Notes: generated by a model not told the origin, from the sequence alone. Positions 25,671 through 35,440 are shown, counted from the first letter of the stretch. The stretch: 64,000 nt of DNA from Halomonas chromatireducens (GCF_001545155.1 NZ_CP014226.1:2772387-2836386); one strand, 5' to 3'. Translations and numbers: made by a program.

Positions 25671-27719
25671 GTGACCACGCACCGACACACGCAAGAAATG
25701 AGCACCTCGCCAGCAGGCGACGACAAGCTTCAAGGCCTGCTGGCGAAGCTCGACGAGGCGACCACCCTGCTCGCGCAAGCACGTGCGTTCACCAAGCCGA
25801 CGAAGCTACCCCGCGTGCTGGATACCGCACGACGGGTGCTGATGCAGGAGGGTGGCGCCGCCGAAGTCGAGGCCCGCTCCCAGGCACTGGAGGAAGCCGG
25901 CGTCTTCGCCGGCTCAGACTGGGATACACCGCAGTACCTGCTGCCCTCCCTGACCACCCATGCCCTCAAGAGTGCCGATCCCAACATGGTGGTGATCGAG
26001 TCGCTGAGCGAGCTGCGCCTGGTGGCGGTGGCCAAGTGCGACTATCTTCACCCCCTGATATCCGCCGAGCAGGCCCACCACTACCTAACCCAGGTGCTGG
26101 CGCTCAACCTGTGGCTGCTGTTCAGCGCTCCGAGCGAAGCCGAACGCGAAACCCAAGGACGACTGGCCCAGATACCACGCCACCTGTTTCGTCACCTCGC
26201 CGATCGCATCGGCTACGAGCACATCATCGACAAGCTGATCGAGGAGATCTGGCGCATCCTCCAACAGCGCCCGATCCAGGTCGATTCGGTCAAGCAGATG
26301 ATCACCCAGATCGCCATCTGCCAGGCCGATCCGTCGATCGACCTGGGGATCAGTGGTCAGGGCGCTGACCGCCTGGTCAGTTCGCTGTTTGGCCCTACCC
26401 AGGCGTGTCGGGAGGATCCAGGCGTCGAGGTCTACCGCGAGCGGCTCTCCAGCATGGACAACTCGGCCCTGCAAAGCGAAGCCACCGGCTTTGCCCGCGC
26501 CATGCACGATACCGGCCTGGCATCGGCCTACCATCCGGTGCTGATCCGCCACCTGCTAGATCATGGCGATCATCTGGTAGCCGAGGCCCTTGGGCTTTCA
26601 TCGACCGGCAGGGACTGCCTGCTCTGCTATCGCGAGCTGGTACATGCACTGATCCGCGGTGCCGTTCACCCGGCAACGCCCCAGGCTGTCTATGGCCTGG
26701 CGCTGATGCTCGAGCGCGGCATCCTCTACCAGCCTCCCGTGGCGCCGGCCATGTGGCGCCAGCTGGGCCTCTCGCTCTCCGAGTGGTCCAAATCGCGGAT
26801 CGAACTGGCCTATGGCGACGCGGTTTCTCCGCGAGCCAGGTTGCTCGAAGGCGTGCTCTGCATGCTGGGGCTGCCACTGGGTGTCGGCCAGGGCAACAAC
26901 CCCACCTGCCAATCGGCGCGCGCCTTGTCGATGTGGGCCTACAACGACCCGGACTACCTGCTGCAGATGGTCGCCTGGGCCGCCCGTGACGACGAGATCA
27001 TCATGCACTTTGAAGGCATGCCCCTCTCGTCAATGGCCAGCCTGGAAGGGGTCGCCAAGGAGCTGCCGGTGGACCTCGACCCTGTCTCCCTGCTGGTGGT
27101 TCCGCACCTGGATCGCATCTATGCCGAGATGGGGCGGCGCTGCATCGGGCGCGAGGGGGATCCCCACCGTTGGGTCAATCCCGAGTTCCACGGCTGGTGG
27201 TCCGGCCGCGGCTTTCGCATCAACGTCGATGTGGCAACGGGGCAGCTACACGACCTGGACGCCTTCTTGCGCCATTTCTACGCCAGCTACCACCCCTACT
27301 ACAACGGCAACCAGCCCCTGATCCACCCGCAACCTGCCGGCATCGCCGTGACCGACAGCGCCGCGCGATTCATCGGCTGGCATGCCATTACGGTGCTGCG
27401 TGTCACGCTGGACCCCAGCGATGTCATGCGGGCCTATTTCTACAACCCCAACAACGACAGCGGCCAGGACTGGGGCGATGGCATCAAGGTCAGCACCGCC
27501 GGCAATGGCGAACGCTTCGGCGAGGCGTCCCTGCCCTTCGAGCAGTTCGCCTCCCGCCTCTACATCTTCCACTACGACCCGCTCGAGCGCGGCGAACTGA
27601 ACAAGATCACCCAGGAAGAACTCGACCAGGTGATCGGCTACATCCACCGCAGCTGGGGCTCCGACCGTATCCCGCCAACGGAACTCCAGGCCGACGCGGG
27701 GCCACGCCACCCGTCGTAA
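25671..27719 (+). CDS. uncharacterised protein with papain-like cysteine hydrolase signature
   Basis: 682 residues, GTG start at 25671 with AAGGAG upstream. Residues 1-390 are helical with no family I can name. From about 400 a pattern like papain appears: Gln407 and Cys413 in GQGNNPTCQSARALSMWA (six apart, as Gln19/Cys25 in papain), His571 in GWHAITV, and Asn592 in YFYNPNND followed by GQDWGDG. This gives a plausible oxyanion Gln plus Cys-His-Asn triad. It would hydrolyse or transfer an amide (peptidase, amidase or transglutaminase). There is no signal peptide, so it acts in the cytoplasm. It forms an operon with the ATP-grasp gene (44 bp gap). The catalytic reading is mine and untested. Confidence 0.7.
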   Translation: MTTHRHTQEMSTSPAGDDKLQGLLAKLDEATTLLAQARAFTKPTKLPRVLDTARRVLMQEGGAAEVEARSQALEEAGVFAGSDWDTPQYLLPSLTTHALKSADPNMVVIESLSELRLVAVAKCDYLHPLISAEQAHHYLTQVLALNLWLLFSAPSEAERETQGRLAQIPRHLFRHLADRIGYEHIIDKLIEEIWRILQQRPIQVDSVKQMITQIAICQADPSIDLGISGQGADRLVSSLFGPTQACREDPGVEVYRERLSSMDNSALQSEATGFARAMHDTGLASAYHPVLIRHLLDHGDHLVAEALGLSSTGRDCLLCYRELVHALIRGAVHPATPQAVYGLALMLERGILYQPPVAPAMWRQLGLSLSEWSKSRIELAYGDAVSPRARLLEGVLCMLGLPLGVGQGNNPTCQSARALSMWAYNDPDYLLQMVAWAARDDEIIMHFEGMPLSSMASLEGVAKELPVDLDPVSLLVVPHLDRIYAEMGRRCIGREGDPHRWVNPEFHGWWSGRGFRINVDVATGQLHDLDAFLRHFYASYHPYYNGNQPLIHPQPAGIAVTDSAARFIGWHAITVLRVTLDPSDVMRAYFYNPNNDSGQDWGDGIKVSTAGNGERFGEASLPFEQFASRLYIFHYDPLERGELNKITQEELDQVIGYIHRSWGSDRIPPTELQADAGPRHPS

Positions 27720-27737
27720 CGCCCGATTGCGATACGC

Positions 27738-28775
27738 TCAACGGCTTCCAGCCGCCCTCCTGCTGATCAGGTATCGCGCCCAGAAGGGCGCGAACACCAT
27801 AAGAGCGACCATTCGCAGCAGGTGATGGAAGGCGACGAAGACAGGATCGATGTCCAGCGCCACGGCGAGTATCGCCATCTCACCGATGCCGCCTGGCGCC
27901 AGCGCTAGCAGGGCGACATCGCGAGGCACGCCGATCAGCCGGTGAATCGTCTCGGCGAACAGCGCCAGCACCGCCAGCGCCAGCAGCGTTGCGACACCGG
28001 CTTCGAGCAGGTAGCGACCCAGGCGCGCCCGGGACAAACCCTGGAAACGCGAACCGATGGCGCTGCCCAGCACCCAGAGCATCACGTTCAGCCCCCAGTC
28101 GGGGAGCTGCAGGCTGGCAATATCGAAGCCGGACAGCACCGCGGCAAACAGCAGGGGAGCCATCAGCGACGCGCTGGGCAGCCTGAGCCGGTTACCCAGC
28201 ATGATCAGCAGCGGCAGCATCAATAGCATCCAGAGGTGAGCCGATGCCACCGCCGCCGCTTCGACCTGGCCGGCGGCACCGCCCTCCCAGAGCCAGAACA
28301 GGGGCGGCAACCACAGCACCACCAGGATGATGCGCAGCGACTGGGCAATGGCGATGCGCTGGGGGTCGCCGCCGCACTTCTCGCCCATCAGGATCATCGC
28401 GGTCATGGCCCCGGGCGCAGAGGCGAACCAGGCGCTCACCGGGTCGAAGCCGCAGCGACGATACCAGGCCGCCGCCCCCGCCGTGGAACCCGCCACGCCG
28501 ACGAGCAGCAGCGCCGCCGACAGCGGCCAGTCCAGCACCCGATCGGCCAGCTGCGGCGTGACCTGGCTACCCAGCACCAGGCCCAGCACGCCGAGAAAGG
28601 CCTCACGCAGGCCTTCGGGGACGCGGACATCGACGCCCCGCGCCGAGAGCAGCAGGTTGGCCACCAATGGCCCCAGCATCCAGGCCAACGGCAGGCCGGT
28701 GAGCTGGAAAAGCAGCCCGCCCAGCGCTCCGATGCCCAATGACCTCGCCAATGCCCAACCTGCAGCGCGCCCCAT
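27738..28775 (-). CDS. AbrB family membrane permease/regulator
   Basis: 345 residues with about ten membrane helices. It has the internal duplication typical of AbrB (formerly annotated ammonia monooxygenase-like): first repeat GALGGLLFQLTGLPLAWMLGPLVANLL, second repeat beginning near FDIASLQLPDWGLNVMLWVLGSAIGSRF and ending ALAPGGIGEMAILAVALDIDPVFVAFHHLLR. SAPGAMTAMILMGE is also conserved. Members are linked to transport or export of small acids, but the substrate is uncertain. GGGAGAG precedes the ATG. It is convergent with the papain-like gene (18 bp) and divergent from tlyA. Confidence 0.85.
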   Translation of the reverse strand: MGRAAGWALARSLGIGALGGLLFQLTGLPLAWMLGPLVANLLLSARGVDVRVPEGLREAFLGVLGLVLGSQVTPQLADRVLDWPLSAALLLVGVAGSTAGAAAWYRRCGFDPVSAWFASAPGAMTAMILMGEKCGGDPQRIAIAQSLRIILVVLWLPPLFWLWEGGAAGQVEAAAVASAHLWMLLMLPLLIMLGNRLRLPSASLMAPLLFAAVLSGFDIASLQLPDWGLNVMLWVLGSAIGSRFQGLSRARLGRYLLEAGVATLLALAVLALFAETIHRLIGVPRDVALLALAPGGIGEMAILAVALDIDPVFVAFHHLLRMVALMVFAPFWARYLISRRAAGSR

Positions 28776-28889
28776 TACTCTCCCTTATGTTAACCGGCTA
28801 ACGAAATGAGTATGCCATAATGCCGGCCCAGCTTCTTGACACCCATACTTGCCATCTCATCCTTGCAAACCTGCTTGCCGGAGACGCCC

Positions 28890-29663
28890 ATGCCCCGCCT
28901 CGATCAGCTAGTCGTCAGCCAGGGCCTCGCCCGTTCGCGCACACGGGCCCAGCGACTGATCCGCAACGGCCGCGTCAGCGTTGCCAGCAGCGGACGGGTG
29001 CTCGACAAGCCGAGCGAGAAACTCGCCGAGGATTGCCGCCTCACGGTCACGGAGGATCCTGAGGAGCGCTATGTATCGCGGGCAGGACTCAAGCTCGAGG
29101 CATTGATCGAGGCGCTGGGGCTCGATCTCGAGGGCAAGTTGATACTGGACGTGGGCCAGTCCACCGGCGGCTTTACCGATTGCGCGCTGCGCTACGGAGC
29201 CCGCCATGTGGTCGGCGTGGAGGTAGGCCACGGTCAGCTGGATGCCGAACTGCGTGGCGAGCCGCGGGTCACCTGCCTGGAGGGGCTCAACGCCCGGGCC
29301 ATGGCCGACGAACCGCGACTCCATGCGGCCCTGGCCGCCCAGGGCGCCGAGGGACCCGACATCGCGGTAATGGACGTCTCCTTCATCTCACAGACGCTGA
29401 TACTGCCCCAGCTCGCCGCCCTGTTGCCCCTCGGTGGCGAGCTGCTCAGCCTGGTCAAACCGCAGTTCGAACTCGGCCCGGGGGGCGTCGACGGCCGCGG
29501 CATCGTGAAGGACCCGGCAAGCTACCTCGCCGTGGAAACCCGGCTTCGCAGCGGCTGCGCTGACGCCGGTTTCCGTATCCTTCACTGGCAGGAGAGCCCT
29601 CTGCTCGGCGGCGACGGGAACCGGGAGTTCCTGTTACACGCCGTGCGGGTTGAGAAGGACTAG
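28890..29663 (+). CDS. TlyA family rRNA (cytidine-2'-O)-methyltransferase
   Basis: 257 residues from the ATG at 28890 (MPRLDQLVVSQGLARSRTRA), preceded by GGAG; an upstream ATG at 28836 lacks homology. An S4 RNA-binding domain covers residues 1-60 (AQRLIRNGRVSV). An FtsJ-like methyltransferase follows, with the SAM motif LDVGQSTGGFTDCAL, the DVSFISQTLILP block and KPQFELGPGGVDGRGIV. TlyA proteins 2'-O-methylate cytidines in rRNA; several are annotated as haemolysins for historical reasons. The gene is convergent with the large mechanosensitive channel gene, 10 bp apart. Confidence 0.92.
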   Translation: MPRLDQLVVSQGLARSRTRAQRLIRNGRVSVASSGRVLDKPSEKLAEDCRLTVTEDPEERYVSRAGLKLEALIEALGLDLEGKLILDVGQSTGGFTDCALRYGARHVVGVEVGHGQLDAELRGEPRVTCLEGLNARAMADEPRLHAALAAQGAEGPDIAVMDVSFISQTLILPQLAALLPLGGELLSLVKPQFELGPGGVDGRGIVKDPASYLAVETRLRSGCADAGFRILHWQESPLLGGDGNREFLLHAVRVEKD

Positions 29664-29673
29664 CCAGGCACAC

Positions 29674-32600
29674 CTACCGCCCGCCATCACCGCCACCGTC
29701 GCTGTCCCCTGCACTGATATCGCCGGGGTCGCCATGGGCCCCGGGAGCGGGGTGGGCGGGATCGACTCGCTGGCCGGCCGGCCCGCTCACCACCTTCCTG
29801 CTGGCACCATCGGGGCGATGCAGCCATACCTCGAGCTGGTTGAAGGCAATGTCCACCTCGTGCTCGGCAAACAGCTCCCCGACACGACAGTTGATCTCGT
29901 CGGTGGCGTAAAGCCGATCCCCCAGGGCGTTGACGAAGACACGAAGTTCGAAATTCAGCGTGCTATCGCCATAGTCCATGAAGAACACCTGCGGTTCGGG
30001 CTCAGCCAGTACCCGCGGATTCTCGTCGGCCGCCTGGCGCAACAGCTGATGGACCAGACGATGATCCGAGCCGTAGGCCACGCCGAAATTGAGCACCACC
30101 CGGGTGATCGTATCCGACAGCGACCAGTTGATCAGCTGGTCGGTGACGAAGGTCTTGTTGGGTATGATGATCTCCTTGCGATCGAAGTCGGTCACCGTGG
30201 TGGCCCGTATACGGATCTTGCTCACCGTACCGGAGAGATTGCCAAGCGTGATGGTGTCGCCAATGCGCACCGGGCGCTCGAAGAGGATGATCAGGCCCGA
30301 GACGAAGTTGGCGAATATCTCCTGCAGGCCGAAGCCGAGCCCCACGCCCAGTGCTGCCACCAGCCACTGTAGTTGGCTCCAGGCCACCCCCAGGGTCGCC
30401 AGCGCCACGATGAGGCCGGTACCGACGATGGTGTAGGAGAGCAGCGAGGTGATCGCATAGGCGCTGCCCTGCTTCAACTCCAGCCGCGACAGCACCATTA
30501 CCTCCAGCAGGCCGGGCAAGTTGCGCGCCATTATCAGCGTGAAGCCGAACACCAGCAGCGCGGTGAAGATATCGGCCACCGAGAGGGCGCTGGTGACCAG
30601 GTCCGCCCCCACGCCGTCGGAGGCCTCCCAGATGGCAACGCGCTCCAGGTAGCCCAGGACCGTGAGCAGGTCCGACCAGACCAGATAGAGCAGCAGCGCA
30701 AAACCGATCAACAGAATCAGTTTGGATAGGCGCAGCGACTGCTGGTTGATCTGCTCCATGTCCAGCGGCGGCTCTTCAACCACTTCCACCCCACCTTCGG
30801 CCCCCTCCTGCACCTGAGACCGACGACGAGCCAGCGCTCGCTTGAAGGCCAGCCGGCGGGCCGCCACCGCCAGCCCGCGCACCACCGTGGCCTCGACCAG
30901 GATCCACATGGCCAGCAGGTAGAGCGTAATGACGAAGCGCCCCACCAGGCTCAGTGCCGTGTATTCGTAGCCGGAAACGATCAGGCCGACGAGCGCCAGC
31001 GGGACCGCCGCCAAGACCAGCCCCAGGACCAGGCGGAACAGCTTGACCCCGAAGAACGGCGTATGGGCCATGATAAGGCGTGCCAGCAGTACGCTCATGG
31101 CCAGCAGGCCGCCGAGCAGCAGCGTCATGGCCAGGGGGCGCGTGGTGAGGCTGATCTCGCCATCCCGCACAAGGGTGGAGATCAGCAGTGTCGGCACCAG
31201 TGCCAGGCCCAGCCATCGCAGCAGCTCACGCAGCCGGGCGACATACCCCGCCGGCCAATAGAAATGCTTGGTCGCCACACCGTCACGCACCAGCAGTCGC
31301 CGCGACCAGGCAATGAAGGCCCAGGCCAGGGCCAGGTGCCAGAAGGCCAGCCCCAGCCCCGAGGCAATACCCTGGCCATCGGCCACCAGCGCAGTGCCGA
31401 GGCCACCCAGGGCCAGGGGGCCCGGGAGCGCCAGCAATGCGTTCAGCGCGACCGCCTGGGGCGTATGGCCCTGGGAGTCGCTGCGCAGCCGACCTATCTG
31501 ATCGTGCAGTGCCACCAGCATGGCCTGGATGCGTCGGCGTGACCAGAGCAGCGCCAGCGACAGCAAAAGAAAAGGCAACCCGAGCAGCGCCTTGGCATCC
31601 GGGATCCGCCAGTGATGTGGCAGCGCCTCGCGCCACTCCCCCACCTGCCACTCCAGCACCAGGTTCGCCGGCAGTTGCCGGAACCAGGCCAGGTCCAGCG
31701 GACGGGTATTGGCGATCCAGAAGAGCTGCTCGTCAATAGTGCTGCGCAGCTCTCTCGACGTTTCCAGCAGCTGCTGCTGGTTGAGCTGGAACTCGATAGC
31801 CGAGCTCAACAGGTTGCCATAGCTCTGTTCAAGCTGATCCACCAGCTCACGCCGCGACTGGTAGAGGTGCTGCAGCGACTCGATCAGTGCCGGCGTCACC
31901 TCCACTCCCGCCTCCTCCAGGCGCTGGTTGGCCAGGCGCTCGCCCTGGCGCAGCATATCGCGCTGTCGCACCAGGTCGAACTGCCGCAAGCGCAGGTCAG
32001 CGATCTCATCCTGAAGGTCGCCCCGGGCATCCACCTGGGGCAGTGAGCGACGCTGTTCACGCAGAATACGCGACAGCAGCAGGCTGCCGCGGATCGCATC
32101 GATCTGCTCATTGAGGCTGCGCTGCAGCTGGCGCACATGGTCGAGCTGGCTGCGCAGTGCCAGGCTTTCCCGCACCAGGCCATTGATACGATCATTGGCC
32201 CGAAGCAGCTCCAGGCTGAGTTCACGATTGACCTGCTGTGCCCGCTCCAGCACCGGGTGACCCGCCTCGAGCAGCGGGTCGTCCCGGGCGGCATCGGCAA
32301 TGGCCTGCTCCGATGCAAGCCGCCGCTGCCGATCGATGACGCTCTGCAATATGGCGAGCTCGGTCTCCTGTCGGGTCACCTGCTGCGTCAACAGGTCGCG
32401 CCGCTGCTGTGCCAGCTCACGCAGTCGGGTATTGCTGCCCAACTGGCGCTGGTGCAGCCTCAGGGATCGCTCGGCCAGACGCCGCTCGACCAGGCGTTGC
32501 CACAGCTGCGGCGCATCTTCGGTCAACCCCTGCCCCTCCAACGCATCCAGGGCGCGTCGGGATCGCTCAGCCGCTTGCATCGCATCGGAAATGGCCTGCT

Positions 32601-33099
32601 GCGCCCGCTCGGGAAGCGTCTGGGCAGAAAGCAACTGGGTGTTGACCTCGGCCAGACGGTCCTGGAGCTGCTGCAGCTCGAAAACCGCCTCCTGCTGACG
32701 ATACTCGAGCTCCTCGAGGGGCTGGTCATCCAGCTCGGTGGCCGACCGCTCGCGCGCGGCCTCCTCTTCCTGCAACAGCTCCCGCTCGAGCCGCATCAGT
32801 TCCCCGGGGGCCTCGTCGAGTCGCTGCTCGAGAGCGGTTAGACGCTCTTCGACCCCCGCCAACTGCTCCAGCGCTTCAAGCGTCGCCTCCAATGCCTCGA
32901 TGGCACGCTGATCGGCTTCACTTACGCCTTCCCCTTCGGCAGGACGCAGTTCATCCAGGCGCGCCTCCACCGCTGCTCTATCGGGCAAGTCTTCATCGGC
33001 TACTGCCGCTGCACCCGGCAGCAACAGCAAACCGACCAGCAGACAGAGCCCCAGAAGCGTGGACCGGATGGCACCGGCAGAAACAAAAATGGCGTACAC
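29674..33099 (-). CDS. large MscS-type mechanosensitive channel (MscK/KefA-like)
   Basis: 1141 residues, GTG start at 33099 with AGAGG upstream. A signal peptide (about 1-35, LLLLPGAAAVADE) leads into a long periplasmic coiled-coil region (about 40-470) rich in Q, E, R and L. Then come about eight membrane helices (from about 505) and the C-terminal MscS core: the pore helix around GLGFGLQEIFANFVSGLIILFERP, then the beta domain with VRIGDTITLGNLSGTVSKI. It opens under membrane tension and releases solutes after osmotic downshock, a useful trait in a halophile. The tail after about residue 1105 is low-complexity (GDPGDISAGDSDGGGDGGR). It is divergent from pldA with 142 bp between starts. Confidence 0.92.
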   Translation of the reverse strand: MYAIFVSAGAIRSTLLGLCLLVGLLLLPGAAAVADEDLPDRAAVEARLDELRPAEGEGVSEADQRAIEALEATLEALEQLAGVEERLTALEQRLDEAPGELMRLERELLQEEEAARERSATELDDQPLEELEYRQQEAVFELQQLQDRLAEVNTQLLSAQTLPERAQQAISDAMQAAERSRRALDALEGQGLTEDAPQLWQRLVERRLAERSLRLHQRQLGSNTRLRELAQQRRDLLTQQVTRQETELAILQSVIDRQRRLASEQAIADAARDDPLLEAGHPVLERAQQVNRELSLELLRANDRINGLVRESLALRSQLDHVRQLQRSLNEQIDAIRGSLLLSRILREQRRSLPQVDARGDLQDEIADLRLRQFDLVRQRDMLRQGERLANQRLEEAGVEVTPALIESLQHLYQSRRELVDQLEQSYGNLLSSAIEFQLNQQQLLETSRELRSTIDEQLFWIANTRPLDLAWFRQLPANLVLEWQVGEWREALPHHWRIPDAKALLGLPFLLLSLALLWSRRRIQAMLVALHDQIGRLRSDSQGHTPQAVALNALLALPGPLALGGLGTALVADGQGIASGLGLAFWHLALAWAFIAWSRRLLVRDGVATKHFYWPAGYVARLRELLRWLGLALVPTLLISTLVRDGEISLTTRPLAMTLLLGGLLAMSVLLARLIMAHTPFFGVKLFRLVLGLVLAAVPLALVGLIVSGYEYTALSLVGRFVITLYLLAMWILVEATVVRGLAVAARRLAFKRALARRRSQVQEGAEGGVEVVEEPPLDMEQINQQSLRLSKLILLIGFALLLYLVWSDLLTVLGYLERVAIWEASDGVGADLVTSALSVADIFTALLVFGFTLIMARNLPGLLEVMVLSRLELKQGSAYAITSLLSYTIVGTGLIVALATLGVAWSQLQWLVAALGVGLGFGLQEIFANFVSGLIILFERPVRIGDTITLGNLSGTVSKIRIRATTVTDFDRKEIIIPNKTFVTDQLINWSLSDTITRVVLNFGVAYGSDHRLVHQLLRQAADENPRVLAEPEPQVFFMDYGDSTLNFELRVFVNALGDRLYATDEINCRVGELFAEHEVDIAFNQLEVWLHRPDGASRKVVSGPAGQRVDPAHPAPGAHGDPGDISAGDSDGGGDGGR

Positions 33100-33241
33100 G
33101 ATATCCTCTTTGACAAGAGCCCCTTGCCCGGCCCGATTCTCGGCCTACCGAACGAACTTGGCAATGATTGTCGTCAGCAGTTGACTTGCGTCGGCGTCAT
33201 GGTAGAAACGGAACTCAAATGCCTCGCTTCGAGTTGCCCTA

Positions 33242-34267
33242 ATGACCATTCGTTCCATCCTGTTCGTCGGTGCCAGTCTGCTGGGAGTGCTGCCGCTCGT
33301 TGCCCTGGCCCAAGCCACCCCCCAGAGAGATATTGAACGAGAGGCCCTGGAAAGCCGCATCGAGGCCCTGTCCAGCGAACTGGATACCCTTCAGCGCCAG
33401 TTGGAAACGCTCCCCGAGGACCCCGAGATGGCGGCCGACCCGGATGACGTGGTACAGGAAGAGATGGCTCAGCGTCGCCAGCTGGAGCGCGAGTCGACCC
33501 GCAATCCTTTCGCAATCACGACCCATCGGCGCAACTACCTCTTTCCGCTGAGCTACACCACCAACCCCAATCATCCGGCCTTTCGTGACATCTCGGCCGA
33601 TAACGGCCCCAACGACCTCGAGGTCAAGTTCCAGTTCAGCGCCAAGGTCAACATCGCCGAAGACCTGTTCGGTGACACCGGCGACCTCTACTTTGCCTTC
33701 ACCCAGCGCAGCTGGTGGCAGGCCTATAATACCGATGCCTCCTCCCCCTTCCGGGAAACCAACTATGAGCCGGAAATCTTCCTGGACCTGGACACCAACT
33801 GGCGCATGTTCGGCTGGACCAATACCCGCAACCGCGTTGCCCTCAACCATCTCTCCAATGGACGCTCCGAGCCCTTGTCACGCAGCTGGAACCGCGCGTA
33901 CCTGGAGAGCGTCTTTCAGCGCGGAGACTGGGCGGTTGCCGTCGCACCGCACTGGCGCTTCCCGGAATCGCAGACCAGTGATGACAACCCCGACATCGAC
34001 CGCTACATGGGCTATGGCGATGTCACCGTTGCACGGCGCATCAACGGCGACCAGGAGGCCAGCCTGATGGTGCGCGGCAATCCCAGCGCGGGCAACCTGG
34101 GCTCACAGATCGACTACTCCTGGCCCTTTTTCGGGAATATCCGCGGGCATGTCCAATATTACTACGGCTACGGGGAGAGCATGATCGATTACGATCATCG
34201 CAACCACCGCCTGAGCGTTGGCTTCAGCCTCAATCCTATGTTTTCCGGCAGCGGCAGTGTCCGTTGA
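33242..34267 (+). CDS. pldA: outer membrane phospholipase A
   Basis: 341 residues. Signal peptide 1-23 (SLLGVLPLVALA), a predicted coiled coil at 30-85, then a 12-strand beta-barrel. The catalytic triad is His203, Ser205 and Asn217 in NHLSNGRSEPLSRSWNR, with the same 2- and 12-residue spacing as E. coli OMPLA (H142, S144, N156). Calcium-dependent dimeric hydrolysis of phospholipids in the outer leaflet is expected when the membrane is disturbed. The N-terminal coiled coil is an addition compared with E. coli. It ends in a beta strand as barrels do (VGFSLNPMFSGSGSVR, slightly extended). Confidence 0.95.
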   Translation: MTIRSILFVGASLLGVLPLVALAQATPQRDIEREALESRIEALSSELDTLQRQLETLPEDPEMAADPDDVVQEEMAQRRQLERESTRNPFAITTHRRNYLFPLSYTTNPNHPAFRDISADNGPNDLEVKFQFSAKVNIAEDLFGDTGDLYFAFTQRSWWQAYNTDASSPFRETNYEPEIFLDLDTNWRMFGWTNTRNRVALNHLSNGRSEPLSRSWNRAYLESVFQRGDWAVAVAPHWRFPESQTSDDNPDIDRYMGYGDVTVARRINGDQEASLMVRGNPSAGNLGSQIDYSWPFFGNIRGHVQYYYGYGESMIDYDHRNHRLSVGFSLNPMFSGSGSVR

Positions 34268-34364
34268 GGCTATCCTTGAACGCCTGCAACACAATGACGT
34301 GCATTGAAGTCACACCAACGAATGCTATGCTGAGCCTGTCATTCATCGTCAAAGGAAGACCGTC

Positions 34365-34697
34365 ATGGCATCTCGCAAACCCAGTACCGACGACACCACG
34401 CATAAACTCAAGGAAGACCTGCACCATCTCACTCAGACGATCGAGGATCTGGTCAGCGCTACCGCCGACGACTCCCGGAGCAACATCAAGGAGCTACGAG
34501 CGCGCGCCGAGAAACGACTGAAAGAGACCCGCGACCGACTCGAGTCACGTGGCGAGCGCCTCTATGACGAAGCGCGTGATTCAGTGACCCATCAGGTGGA
34601 TGCCTGTGACCGCTACGTTCACGACAACCCCTGGACCAGCGTTGGCCTGGGTGCCGCCGCCGGTATCGTCATCGGCATGCTTATCGGGCGTCGCTGA
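34365..34697 (+). CDS. DUF883 family protein (ElaB/YqjD-like)
   Basis: 110 residues: a long amphipathic, highly charged helix (residues 1-85) followed by a single C-terminal membrane segment DNPWTSVGLGAAAGIVIGMLIGRR, the signature of the ElaB/YqjD/YgaM family. In E. coli these inner-membrane proteins bind ribosomes in stationary phase. AAAGGAAG is upstream of the ATG. Its TGA overlaps the ATG of the yqjE-like gene by one base, and a yqjK-like gene follows, reproducing the E. coli yqjD-yqjE-yqjK order. Confidence 0.92.
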   Translation: MASRKPSTDDTTHKLKEDLHHLTQTIEDLVSATADDSRSNIKELRARAEKRLKETRDRLESRGERLYDEARDSVTHQVDACDRYVHDNPWTSVGLGAAAGIVIGMLIGRR

Positions 34698-35113
34698 TGG
34701 AGTCGAGCCAGGGACCGGTTCAACGGCTGTTCAGCGCCGGCAAGCGGCTGCTCAACAGCCTGCTTGCCGTCGGCGAGACGCGCCTGCGTCTCGTCGTGCT
34801 CGAGCTCGAAGAAGAAAAAGCACGACTGTTTACCCTGCTGCTGCTATCCGGCCTGAGCCTGCTGCTGATGCTGCTGGGCCTTGGCATGCTGATGCTGCTG
34901 GTGGTGGTGTTCTTCTGGGACACACACCGCCTGGCTGCCATTACGATCAGTGCCGCCGTGCTGCTCGGAGGAGGTCTCTTGCTTGCCCTGCTGGTGATAC
35001 GCCAGGCACGGCGCCATACCCTGCTGAAGGATACGCTGGCTCAACTGGCCACCGACCGTAACCTGATGAACCGTGATCTGGTGGAGAGTACCCGTGACGA
35101 GCCGCGCCGCTGA
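34697..35113 (+). CDS. phage holin family protein (YqjE-like)
   Basis: 138 residues with two long hydrophobic helices (about 45-70 and 76-100) after an N-terminal charged helix (LRLVVLELEEEKARL), typical of the YqjE/actinobacterial holin superfamily III. Although named after holins it is not phage-linked here; it belongs to the DUF883 operon. The start overlaps the upstream stop by one base. Its 3' end overlaps the following gene by 20 bp. It is probably a membrane partner of the DUF883 protein in stress or stationary phase. Confidence 0.9.
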   Translation: MESSQGPVQRLFSAGKRLLNSLLAVGETRLRLVVLELEEEKARLFTLLLLSGLSLLLMLLGLGMLMLLVVVFFWDTHRLAAITISAAVLLGGGLLLALLVIRQARRHTLLKDTLAQLATDRNLMNRDLVESTRDEPRR

Positions 35114-35411
35114 GCGACAGCAGGACCAGCCCCCCAGCAGGGCCGAACGCAAGGTCCAACTGCTTGCAACCATAGAACAGCAGCGCATCGATATCCTGGT
35201 GGAATCCAGCCGCTGGCGCGAAGCCAGCCGGCCCCTCGACGATGGCTGGCGCTCCCTGATGCGGTTCAGGAGTGTCATACTCGCTGCGGGCGGCCTTGCT
35301 GTATTGCAGAGCGCCCGACACCCCTCCTCGCTGGTTCGTGTCGGCAAGCGTGTCGCTGCCGGCGCCCTGCTGCTCAATCGCGCACGCCGGCTGTTCAATC
35401 AGTTCCGCTGA
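35094..35411 (+). CDS. YqjK-like small protein
   Basis: 105 residues from a GTG at 35094, with GGAG 7 bp before it and 20 bp of overlap with the yqjE-like gene. The product is basic and helical (RAERKVQLLATIEQQRIDILVE), has a weak hydrophobic segment (SVILAAGGLAVLQSA) and a basic end (RARRLFNQFR). The family name rests mainly on its position as third gene of the DUF883-YqjE set, as in enterobacteria. Function unknown. A dispersed repeat begins 30 bp after the stop. Confidence 0.75.
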   Translation: MTSRAAERQQDQPPSRAERKVQLLATIEQQRIDILVESSRWREASRPLDDGWRSLMRFRSVILAAGGLAVLQSARHPSSLVRVGKRVAAGALLLNRARRLFNQFR

Positions 35412-35440
35412 GATAGGCGGGACACGTCAGGGAATCGCTG

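Noticed and set aside
34697..35113. Phage holin as a sign of a prophage
   Set aside because: It belongs to the housekeeping DUF883-YqjE-YqjK set; no phage structural or lysis genes are near.
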